This document shows, piece after piece, positions 9,101 through 20,566 of a DNA stretch of 64,000 bases. The translations under genes were made by a program, and so were the position numbers. Below the pieces are notes generated by a model. That model did no database searches, had not been told where the DNA came from, and saw only the letters and a program-made list of their open reading frames with translations. Position 1 is the first letter of the stretch; the number at the start of each line of letters is the position of its first letter. Source of the DNA: Apostichopus japonicus (lineage: Eukaryota; Echinodermata; Holothuroidea; Aspidochirotida; Stichopodidae); NCBI RefSeq assembly GCF_037975245.1, contig NC_092579.1, positions 12,324,678-12,388,677 on the forward strand. Reading direction: 5' to 3'.

Positions 9101-12100
9101 TGGCGCGATGGCTTGGCGCACTGTACGAGCTGATGATCGAGACTCTCTTTTGCATCCGTGGTTCGAACCCCGATGATGACGTCTTTTGCCGATCTTTTAC
9201 AGCAAGTGCCTACACGGGGAGCTGTAAGTATTAGTTAATCCAGCTAATATCTCAGTCCATACAGTGGCGCGATGGCTTGGCGCACTGTACGAGCTGATGA
9301 TCGAGACTCTCTTTTGCATCCGTGGTTCGAACCCCGGTGGTGACGTCTTTTACAGCAAGTGCCTACACGGGGAGCTGTAAGTATTAGTTAATCCAGCTAA
9401 TATCTCAGTCCATACAGTGGCGCGATGGCTTGGCGCACTGTACGAGCTGATGATCGAGACTCTCTTTTGCATCCGTGGTTCGAAACCCCGGTGATGACGT
9501 CTTTTGCCGATCTTTTACAGCAAGTGCCTACACGGGGAGCTGTAAGTATTAGTTAATCCACCTAATATCTCAGTCCATACAGTGGCGCGATGGCTTGGCG
9601 CACTGTACGAGCTGATGATCGAGACTCTCTTTTGCATCCGTGGTTCGAACCCCGGTGATGACGTCTTTTACAGCAAGTGCCTACACGGGGAGCTGTAAGT
9701 ATTAGTTAATCCAGCTAATATCTCAGTCCATACAGTGGCGCGATGGCTTGGCGCACTGTACGAGCTGATGATCGAGACTCTCTTTTGCATCCGTGGTTCG
9801 AAACCCCGGTGGTGACGTCTTTTGCCGATCTTTTACAGCAAGTGCCTACACGGGGAGCTGTAAGTATTAGTTAATCCAGCTAATATCTCAGTCCATACAG
9901 TGGCGCGATGGCTTGGCGCACTGTACGAGCTGATGATCGAGACTCTCTTTTGCATCCGTGGTTCGAAAACCGGTGATGACGTCTTTTACAGCAAGTGCCT
10001 ACACGGGGAGCTGTAAGTATTAGTTAATCCACCTAATATCTCAGTCCATACAGTGGCGCGATGGCTTGGCGCACTGTACGAGCTGATGATCGAGACTCTC
10101 TTTTGCATCCGTGGTTCGGACCCCGGTGGTGACGTCTTTTGCCGATCTTTTACAGCAAGTGCCTACACGGGGAGCTGTAAGTATTAGTTAATCCAGCTAA
10201 TATCTCAGTCCATACAGTGGCGCGATGGCTTGGCGCACTGTACGAGCTGATGATCGAGACTCTCTTTTGCATCCGTGGTTCGAACCCTGGTGATGACGTC
10301 TTTTACAGCAAGTGCCTACACGGGGAGCTGTAAGTATTAGTTAATCCACCTAATATCTCAGTCCATACAGTGGCGCGATGGCTTGGCGCACTGTACGAGC
10401 TGATGATCGAGACTCTCTTTTGCATCCGTGGTTCGAACCCCGATAATGACGTCTTTTGCCGATCTTTTACAGCAAGTGCCTACACGGGGAGCTGTAAGTA
10501 TTAGTTAATCCAGCTAATATCTCAGTCCATACAGTGGCGCGATGGCTTGGCGCACTGTACGAGCTGATGATCGAGACTCTCTTTTGCATCCGTGGTTCGA
10601 AACCCCGGTGGTGACGTCTTTTGCCGATCTTTTACAGCAAGTGCCTACACGGGGAGCTGTAAGTATTAGTTAATCCAGCTAATATCTCAGTCCATACAGT
10701 GGCGCGATGGCTTGGCGCACTGTACGAGCTGATGATCGAGACTCTCTTTTGCATCCGTGGTTCGAACCCCGGTGATGACGTCTTTTGCCGATCTTTTACA
10801 GCAAGTGCCTACACGGGGAGCTGTAAGTATTAGTTAATCCAGCTAATATCTCAGTCCATACAGTGGCGCGATGGCTTGGCGCACTGTACGAGCTGATGAT
10901 CGAGACTCTCTTTTGCATCCGTGGTTCGAACCCCGGTGATGACGTCTTTTGCCGATCTTTTACAGCAAGTGCCTACACGGGGAGCTGTAAGTATTAGTTA
11001 ATCCAGCTAATATCTCAGTCCATACAGTGGCGCGATGGCTTGGCGCACTGTACGAGTTGATGATCGAGACTCTCTTTTGCATCCGTGGTTCGAACCCTGG
11101 TGGTGACGTCTTTTACAGCAAGTGCCTACACGGGGAGCTGTAAGTATTAGTTAATCCAGCTAATATCTCAGTCCATACAGTGGCGCGATGGCTTGGCGCA
11201 CTGTACGAGCTGATGATCGAGACTCTCTTTTGCATCCGTGGTTCGAAACCCCGGTGATGACGTCTTTGACAGCAAGTGCCTACACGGGGAGCTGTAAGTA
11301 TTAGTTAATCCACCTAATAACTCAGTCCATACAGTGGCGCGATGGCTTGGCGCACTGTACGAGCTGATGATCGAGACTCTCTTTTGCATCCGTTGTTCGA
11401 ACCCCGGTGATGACGTCTTTTGCCGATCTTTTACAGCAAGTGCCTACACGGGGAGCTGTAAGTATTAGTTAATCCAGCTAATATCTCAGTCCATACAGTG
11501 GCGCGATGGCTTGGCGCACTGTACGAGCTGATGATCGAGACTCTCTTTTGCATCCGTGGTTCGAACCCTGGTGATGACGTCTTTTACAGCAAGTGCCTAC
11601 ACGGGGAGCTGTAAGTATTAGTTAATCCAGCTAATATCTCAGTCCATACAGTGGCGCGATGGCTTGGCGCACTGTACGAGCTGATAATCGAGACTCTCTT
11701 TTGCATCCGTGGTTCGAACCCCGGTGATGACGTCTTTTGCCGATCTTTTACAGCAAGTGCCTACACGGGGAGCTGTAAGTATTAGTTAATCCAGCTAATA
11801 TCTCAGTCCATACAGTGGCGCGATGGCTTGGCGCACTGTACGAGCTGATGATCGAGACTCTCTTTTGCATCCGTGGTTCGAACCCCGATGATGACGTCTT
11901 TTGCCGATCTTTTACAGCAAGTGCCTACACGGGGAGCTGTAAGTATTAGTTAATCCAGCTAATATCTCAGTCCATACAGTGGCGCGATGGCTTGGCGCAC
12001 TGTACGAGCTGATGATCGAGACTCTCTTTTGCATCCGTGGTTCGAAACCCCGGTGGTGACGTCTTTTGCCGATCTTTTACAGCAAGTGCCTACACGGGGA

Positions 12101-12746
12101 GCTGTAAGTATTAGTTAATCCACCTAATATCTCAGTCCATACAGTGGCGCGATGGCTTGGCGCACTGTACGAGCTGATGATCGAGACTCTCTTTTGCATC
12201 CGTGGTTCGAACCCCGGTGATGACGTCTTTTGCCGATCTTTTACAGCAAGTGCCTACACGGGGAGCTGTAAGTATTAGTTAATCCACCTAATATCTCAGT
12301 CCATACAGTGGAGCGATGGCTTGGCGCACTGTACGTGCTGATGATCGAGACTCTCTTTTGCATCCGTGGTTCGAACCCCGGTGATGACGTCTTTTGCCGA
12401 TCTTTTACAGCAAGTGCCTACACGGGGAGCTGTAAGTATTAGTTAATCCAGCTAATATCTCAGTCCATACAGTGGCGCGATGGCTTGGCGCACTGTACGA
12501 GCTGATGATCGAGACTCTCTTTTGCATCCGTGGTTCGAACCCCGGTGATGACGTCTTTTGCCGATCTTTTACAGCAACTGCCTACACGGGGAGCTGTAAG
12601 TATTAGTTAATCCAGCTAATATCTCAGTCCATACAGTGGCGCGATGGCTTGGCGCACTGTACGAGCTGATGATCGAGACTCTCTTTTGCATCCGTGGTTC
12701 GAACCCCGGTGATGACGTCTTTTGCATCCGATCTTTTACAGCAAGT

Positions 12747-15700
12747 GCCTACACGGGGAGCTGTAAGTATTAGTTAATCCAGCTAATATCTCAGTCCATA
12801 CAGTGGCGCGATGGCTTGGCGCACTGTACGAGTTGATGATCGAGACTCTCTTTTGCATCCGTGGTTCGAACCCTGGTGGTGACGTCTTTTACAGCAAGTG
12901 CCTACACGGGGAGCTGTAAGTATTAGTTAATCCACCTAATATCTCAGTCCATACAGTGGCGCGATGGCTTGGCGCACTGTACGAGCTGATGATCGAGACT
13001 CTCTTTTGCATCCGTGGTTCGAAACCCCGGTGATGACGTCTTTTACAGCAAGTGCCTACACGGGGAGCTGTAAGTATTAGTTAATCCACCTAATAACTCA
13101 GTCCATACAGTGGCGCGATGGCTTGGCGCACTGTACGAGCTGATGATCGAGACTCTCTTTTGCATACGTGGTTCGAACCCCGGTGATGACGTCTTTTGCC
13201 GATCTTTTACAGCAAGTGCCTACACGGGGAGCTGTAAGTATTAGTTAATCCACCTAATATCTCAGTCCATACAGTGGCGCGATGGCTTGGCGCACTGTAC
13301 GTGATGATGATCGAGACTCTCTTTTGCATCCGTGGTTCGAAAACCGGTGATGACATCTTTTACAGCAAGTGCCTACACGGGGAGCTGTAAGTATTAGTTA
13401 ATCCACCTAATATCTCAGTCCATACAGTGGCGCGATGGCTTGGCGCACTGTACGAGCTGATGATCGAGACTCTCTTTTGCATCCGTGGTTCGAACCCCGG
13501 TGATGACGTCTTTTGCCGATCTTTTACAGCAAGTGCCTACACGGGGAGCTGTAAGTATTAGTTAATCCAGCTAATATCTCAGTCCATACAGTGGCGCGAT
13601 GGCTTGGCGCACTGTACGAGCTGATGATCGAGACTCTCTTTTGCATCCGTGGTTCGAACCCTGGTGATGACGTCTTTTACAGCAAGTGCCTACACGGGGA
13701 GCTGTAAGTATTAGTTAATCCAGCTAATATCTCAGTCCATACAGTGGCGCGATGGCTTGGCGCACTGTACGATCTGATAATCGAGACTCTCTTTTGCATC
13801 CGTGGTTCGAACCACGATGATGACGTCTTTTGCCGATCTTTTACAGCAAGTGCCTACACGGGGAGCTGTAAGTATTAGTTAATCCAGCTAATATCTCAGT
13901 CCATACAGTGGCGCGATGGCTTGGCGCACTGTACGAGCTGATGATCGAGACTCTCTTTTGCATCCGTGGTTCGAACCCCGGTGATGACGTCTTTTGCATC
14001 CGATCTTTTACAGCAAGTGCCTACACGGGGAGCTGTAAGTATTAGTTAATCCAGCTAATATCTCAGTCCATACAGTGGCGCGATGGCTTGGCGCACTGTA
14101 CGAGTTGATGATCGAGACTCTCTTTTGCATCCGTGGTTCGAACCCTGGTGGTGACGTCTTTTACAGCAAGTGCCTACACGGGGAGCTGTAAGTATTAGTT
14201 AATCCACCTAATATCTCAGTCCATACAGTGGCGCGATGGCTTGGCGCACTGTACGAGCTGATGATCGAGACTCTCTTTTGCATCCGTGGTTCGAAACCCC
14301 GGTGATGACGTCTTTTACAGCAAGTGCCTACACGGGGAGCTGTAAGTATTAGTTAATCCACCTAATAACTCAGTCCATACAGTGGCGCGATGGCTTGGCG
14401 CACTGTACGAGCTGATGATCGAGACTCTCTTTTGCATACGTGGTTCGAACCCCGGTGATGACGTCTTTTGCCGATCTTTTACAGCAAGTGCCTACACGGG
14501 GAGCTGTAAGTATTAGTTAATCCACCTAATATCTCAGTCCATACAGTGGCGCGATGGCTTGGCGCACTGTACGAGCTGATGATCGAGACTCTCTTTTGCA
14601 TCCGTGGTTCGAACCCCGGTGATGACGTCTTTTGCCGATCTTTTACAGCAAGTGCCTACACGGGGAGCTGTAAGTATAAGTTAATCCAGCTAATATCTCA
14701 GTCCATACAGTGGCGCGATGGCTTGGCGCACTGTACGAGCTGATGATCGAGACTCTCTTTTGCATCCGTGGTTCGAACCCTGGTGATGACGTCTTTTACA
14801 GCAAGTGCCTACACGGGGAGCTGTAAGTATTAGTTAATCCAGCTAATATCTCAGTCCATACAGTGGCGCGATGGCTTGGCGCACTGTACGATCTGATAAT
14901 CGAGACTCTCTTTTGCATCCGTGGTTCGAACCACGATGATGACGTCTTTTGCCGATCTTTTACAGCAAGTGCCTACACGGGGAGCTGTAAGTATTAGTTA
15001 ATCCAGCTAATATCTCAGTCCATACAGTGGCGCGATGGCTTGGCGCACTGTACGAGCTGATGATCGAGACTCTCTTTTGCATCCGTGGTTCGAACCCCGG
15101 TGATGACGTCTTTTGCATCCGATCTTTTACAGCAAGTGCCTACACGGGGAGCTGTAAGTATTAGTTAATCCAGCTAATATCTCAGTCCATACAGTGGCGC
15201 GATGGCTTGGCGCACTGTACGAGTTGATGATCGAGACTCTCTTTTGCATCCGTGGTTCGAACCCTGGTGGTGACGTCTTTTACAGCAAGTGCCTACACGG
15301 GGAGCTGTAAGTATTAGTTAATCCACCTAATATCTCAGTCCATACAGTGGCGCGATGGCTTGGCGCACTGTACGAGCTGATGATCGAGACTCTCTTTTGC
15401 ATCCGTGGTTCGAAACCCCGGTGATGACGTCTTTTACAGCAAGTGCCTACACGGGGAGCTGTAAGTATTAGTTAATCCACCTAATAACTCAGTCCATACA
15501 GTGGCGCGATGGCTTGGCGCACTGTACGAGCTGATGATCGAGACTCTCTTTTGCATACGTGGTTCGAACCCCGGTGATGACGTCTTTTGCCGATCTTTTA
15601 CAGCAAGTGCCTACACGGGGAGCTGTAAGTATTAGTTAATCCACCTAATATCTCAGTCCATACAGTGGCGCGATGGCTTGGCGCACTGTACGTGATGATG

Positions 15701-16250
15701 ATCGAGACTCTCTTTTGCATCCGTGGTTCGAAAACCGGTGATGACATCTTTTACAGCAAGTGCCTACACGGGGAGCTGTAAGTATTAGTTAATCCACCTA
15801 ATATCTCAGTCCATACAGTGGCGCGATGGCTTGGCGCACTGTACGAGCTGATGATCGAGACTCTCTTTTGCATCCGTGGTTCGAACCCCGGTGATGACGT
15901 CTTTTGCCGATCTTTTACAGCAAGTGCCTACACGGGGAGCTGTAAGTATTAGTTAATCCAGCTAATATCTCAGTCCATACAGTGGCGCGATGGCTTGGCG
16001 CACTGTACGAGCTGATGATCGAGACTCTCTTTTGCATCCGTGGTTCGAACCCTGGTGATGACGTCTTTTACAGCAAGTGCCTACACGGGGAGCTGTAAGT
16101 ATTAGTTAATCCAGCTAATATCTCAGTCCATACAGTGGCGCGATGGCTTGGCGCACTGTACTATCTGATAATCGAGACTCTCTTTTGCATCCGTGGTTCG
16201 AACCCCGATGATGACGTCTTTTGCCGATCTTTTACAGCAAGTGCCTACAC
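12747..16250 (+). repeat. Higher-order repeat, 1272/1119 bp x 3
   Basis: Three copies starting at 12747, 14019 and 15138. The agttgatg marker sits at 12831, 14103 and 15222 (offsets 1272 and 1119). The gatctgataa marker at 13771 and 14890 is 1119 apart. The cgtgatgatg marker occurs only in copies 1 and 3, at 13301 and 15692 (2391 = 1272 + 1119). Copy 2 therefore lacks exactly one 153-bp monomer, the one carrying cgtgatgatg and gaaaaccgg. Copy 3 continues to about 16250, where its gatctgataa has become ctatctgataa. Confidence 0.88.
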
Positions 16251-16900
16251 GGGGAGCTGTAAGTATTAGTTAATCCAGCTAATATCTCAGTCCATACAGT
16301 GGCGCGATGGCTTGGCGCACTGTACGAGCTGATGATCGAGACTCTCTTTTGCATCCGTGGTTCGAAACCCCGGTGGTGACGTCTTTTGCCGATCTTTTAC
16401 AGCAAGTGCCTACACGGGGAGCTGTAAGTATTAGTTAATCCAGCTAATATCTCAGTCCATACAGTGGCGCGATGGCTTGGCGCACTGTACGTGCTGATGA
16501 TCGAGACTCTCTTTTGCATCCGTGGTTCGAAACCCCGGTGGTGACGTCTTTTGCCGATCTTTTACAGCAAGTGCCTACACGGGGAGCTGTAAGTATTAGT
16601 TAATCCACCTAATATCTCAGTCCATACAGTGGCGCGATGGCTTGGCGCACTGTACGTGCTGATGATCGAGACTCTCTTTTGCATCCGTGGTTCGAACCCC
16701 GGTGATGACGTCTTTTGCCGATCTTTTACAGCAAGTGCCTACACGGGGAGCTGTAAGTATTAGTTAATCCACCTAATATCTCAGTCCATACAGTGGCGCG
16801 ATGGCTTGGCGCACTGTACGTGCTGATGATCGAGACTCTCTTTTGCATCCGTGGTTCGAACCCCGGTGATGACGTCTTTTGCCGATCTTTTACAGCAAGT

Positions 16901-18476
16901 GCCTACACGGGGAGCTGTAAGTATTAGTTAATCCACCTAATATCTCAGTCCATACAGTGGCGCGATGGCTTGGCGCACTGTACGAGTTGATGATCGAGAC
17001 TCTCTTTTGCATCCGTGGTTCGAACCCTGGTTGTGACGTCTTTTACAGCAAGTGCCTACACGGGGAGCTGTAAGTATTAGTTAATCCACCTAATATCTCA
17101 GTCCATACAGTGGCGCGATGGCTTGGCGCACTGTACGAGCTGATGATCGAGACTCTCCTTTGCATCCGTGGTTCGAAACCCCGGTGATGACGTCTTTTAC
17201 AGCAAGTGCCTACACGGGGAGCTGTAAGTATTAGTTAATCCACATAATAACTCAGTCCATACAGTGGCGCGATGGCTTGGCGCACTGTACGAGCTGATGA
17301 TCGAGACTCTCTTTTGCATCCGTGGTTCGAACCCCGGTGATGACGTCTTTTGCCGATCTTTTACAGCAAGTGCCTACACGGGGAGCTGTAAGTATTAGTT
17401 AATCCACCTATTATCTCAGTCCATACAGTGGCGCGATGGCTTGGCGCACTGTACGAGCTGATGATCGAGACTCTCTTTTGCATCCGTGGTTCGAAAACCG
17501 GTGATGACATCTTTTACAGCAAGTGCCTACACGGGGAGCTGTAAGTATTAGTTAATCCAGCTAATATCTCAGTCCATACAGTGGCGCGATGGCTTGGCGC
17601 ACTGTACGAGCTGATGATCGAGACTCTCTTTTGCATCCGTGGTTCGAACCCCGGTGATGACGTCTTTTGCCGATCTTTTACAGCAATTGCCTACACGGGG
17701 AGCTGTAAGTATTAGTTAATCCAGCTAATATCTCAGTCCATACAGTGGCGCGATGGCTTGGCGCACTGTACGAGTTGATGATCGAGACTCTCTTTTGCAT
17801 CCGTGGTTCGAACCCTGGTGATGACGTCTTTTACAGCAAGTGCCTACACGTGGAGCTGTAAGTATTAGTTAATCCACCTAATATCTCAGTCCATACAGTG
17901 GCGCGATGGCTTGGCGCACTGTACGAGCTGATGATCGAGACTCTCCTTTGCATCCGTGGTTCGAAACCCCGGTGATGACGTCTTTTACAGCAAGTGCCTA
18001 CACGGGGAGCTGTAAGTATTAGTTAATCCACATAATAACTCAGTCCATACAGTGGCGCGATGGCTTAGCGCACTGTACGAGCTGATGATCGAGACTCTCT
18101 TTTGCATCCGTGGTTCGAACCCCGGTGATGACGTCTTTTGCCGATCTTTTACAGCAAGTGCCTACACGGGGAGCTGTAAGTATTAGTTAATCCACCTAAT
18201 ATCTCAGTCCATACAGTGGCGCGATGGCTTGGCGCACTGTACGAGCTGATGATCGAGACTCTCTTTTGCATCCGTGGTTCGAAAACCGGTGATGACATCT
18301 TTTACAGCAAGTGCCTACACGGGGAGCTGTAAGTATTAGTTAATCCAGCTAATATCTCAGTCCATACAGTGGCGCGATGGCTTGGCGCACTGTACGAGCT
18401 GATGATCGAGACTCTCTTTTGCATCCGTGGTTCGAACCCCGGTGATGACGTCTTTTGCCGATCTTTTACAGCAAGT
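16901..18476 (+). repeat. Higher-order repeat, 788 bp x 2
   Basis: Two adjacent copies, 16901-17688 and 17689-18476, of five monomers each. Shared private mutations are exactly 788 bp apart: agttga 16985/17773, gactctcctt 17151/17939, cacataataac 17241/18029. Small differences (gttgtgacg, caattgcc, cacgtgg) arose after duplication. Confidence 0.88.
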
Positions 18477-20566
18477 GCCTACACGGGGAGCTGTAAGTAT
18501 TAGTTAATCCAGCTAATATCTCAGTCCATACAGTGGCGCGATGGCTTGGCGCACTGTACGAGCTGATGATCGAGACTCTCTTTTGCATCCGTGGTTCGAA
18601 ACCCGGTGATGACGTCTTTTGCCGATCTTTTACAGCAAGTGCCTACACGGGGAGCTGTAAGTATTAGTTAATCCACCTAATATCTCAGTCCATACAGTGG
18701 CGCGATGGCTTGGCGCACTGTACGAGCTGATGATCGAGACTCTCTTTTGCATCCGTGGTTCGAAACCCGGTGATGACGTCTTTTGCCGATCTTTTACAGC
18801 AAGTGCCTACACGGGGAGCTGTAAGTATTAGTTAATCCAGCTAATATCTCAGTCCATACAGTGGCGCGATGGCTTGGCGCACTGTACGAGCTGATGATCG
18901 AGACTCTCTTTTGCATACGTGGTTCGAACCCCGGTGATGACGTCTTTAGCCGATCTTTTACAGCAAGTGCCTACACGGGGAGCTGTAAGTATTAGTTAAT
19001 CCACCTAATATCTCAGTCCATACAGTGGCGAGATGGCTTGGCGCACTGTACGAGCTGATGATCGAGACTCTCTTTTGCATCCGTGGTTCGAAAACCGGTG
19101 ATGACGTCTTTTACAGCAAGTGCCTACACGGGGAGCTGTAAGTATTAGTTAATCCAGCTAATAACTCAGTCCATACAGTGGCGCGATGCCTTGGCGCACT
19201 GTACGAGCTGATGATCGAGACTCTCTTTTGCATCCGTGGTTCGAAACCACGGTGGTGACGTCTTTTGCCGATCTTTTACAGCAAGTGCCTACACGGGGAG
19301 CTGTAAGTATTAGTTAATCCACCTAATATCTCAGTCCATACAGTGGCGCGATGGCTTGGCGCACTGTACGAGCTGATGATCGAGACTCTCTTTTGCATAC
19401 GTGGTTCGAACCCCGGTGATGACGTCTTTTGCCGATCTTTTACAGCAAGTGCCTACACGGGGAGCTGTAAGTATTACTTAATCCAGCTAATATCTCAGTC
19501 CATACAGTGGCGCGATGGCTTGGCGCACTGTACGAGCTGATGATCGAGACTCTCTTTTGCATCCGTGGTTCGAAACCCGGTGATGACGTCTTTTGCCGAT
19601 CTTTTACAGCAAGTGCCTACACGGGGAGCTGTAAGTATTAGTTAATCCAGCTAATATCTCAGTCCATACAGTGGCGCGATGGCTTGGCGCACTGTACGAG
19701 CTGATGATCGAGACTCTCTTTTGCATCCGTGGTTCGAAACCCGGTGATGACGTCTTTTGCCGATCTTTTACAGCAAGTGCCTACACGGGGAGCTGTAAGT
19801 ATTAGTTAATCCACCTAATATCTCAGTCCATACAGTAGCGAGATGGCTTGGCGCACTGTACGAGCTGATGATCGAGACTCTCTTTTGCATCCGTGGTTCG
19901 AAAACCGGTGATGACGTCTTTTACAGCAAGTGCCTACACGGGGAGCTGTAAGTATTAGTTAATCCACCTAATATCTCAGTCCATACAGTGGCGCGATGGC
20001 TTGGCGCACTGTACGAGCTGATGATCGAGACTCTCTTTTGCATCCGTGGTTCGAACCCCGATGATGACGTCTTTTGCCGATCTTTTACAGCAAGTGCCTA
20101 CACGGGGAGATGTAAGTATTAGTTAATCCAGCTAATATCTCAGTCCATACAGTGGCGCGATGGCTTGGCGCACTGTACGAGCTGATGATCGAGACTCTCT
20201 TTTGCATCCGTGGTTCGAACCCTGGTGGTGACGTCTTTTACAGCAAGTGCCTACACGGGGAGCTGTAAGTATTAGTTAATCCACCTAATATCTCAGTCCA
20301 TACAGTGGCGCGATGGCTTGGCGCACTGTACGAGCTGATGATCGAGACTCTCTTTTGCATCCGTGGTTCGAAACCCCGGTGATGACGTCTTTTACAGCAA
20401 GTGCCTACACGGGGAGCTTTAAGTATTAGTTAATCCACCTAATAACTCAGTCCATACAGTGGCGCGATGGCTTGGCGCACTGTACGAGCTGATGATCGAG
20501 ACTCTCTTTTGCATCCGTGGTTCGAAACCCGGTGATGACGTCTTTTGCCGATCTTTTACAGCAAGT

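Larger units (their letters stand above)
1..9525 (+). repeat. Higher-order repeat, 3175 bp x 3
   Basis: Three consecutive copies (1-3175, 3176-6350, 6351-9525), about 20 monomers each. Diagnostic mutations recur at exactly 3175: cactctac 1181/4356, gatggtttgg 1491/4666, gtctatacag 2741/5916, ggcgaactg 3251/6426, cagcaactgc 3321/6496, gcatccgagg 2001/5176. The third copy keeps the total length (gcatccgagg at 8351 = 2001 + 6350). Internally it has gained two monomers before cactctac (7848 instead of 7531) and lost two shortly after, including the gatggtttgg unit. Copies 1 and 2 are nearly identical from base 1. A fourth copy starts at 9526 but matches for only about two monomers. Confidence 0.9.

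Noticed and set aside
1-9525. Assembly artefact explaining the exact 3175-bp copies
   Set aside because: Cannot be excluded from sequence alone, but copies carry private differences and copy 3 has internal gains and losses, which simple sequence duplication in assembly would not create. Read depth would settle it.
11168-11389. Minus-strand open frame of 73 codons
   Set aside because: Read-through of adjacent S monomers where a stop was lost (ctttgacag change). It is not conserved in neighbouring units.
14546-19540. Plus-strand 65-codon frames at 14546-14743 and 19343-19540
   Set aside because: Each exists because a single change removes the tag stop in gtattagtt (gtataagtt, gtattactt). It starts at the ATG in gcgATGgc of the tRNA-like D-loop and is not maintained across the array.
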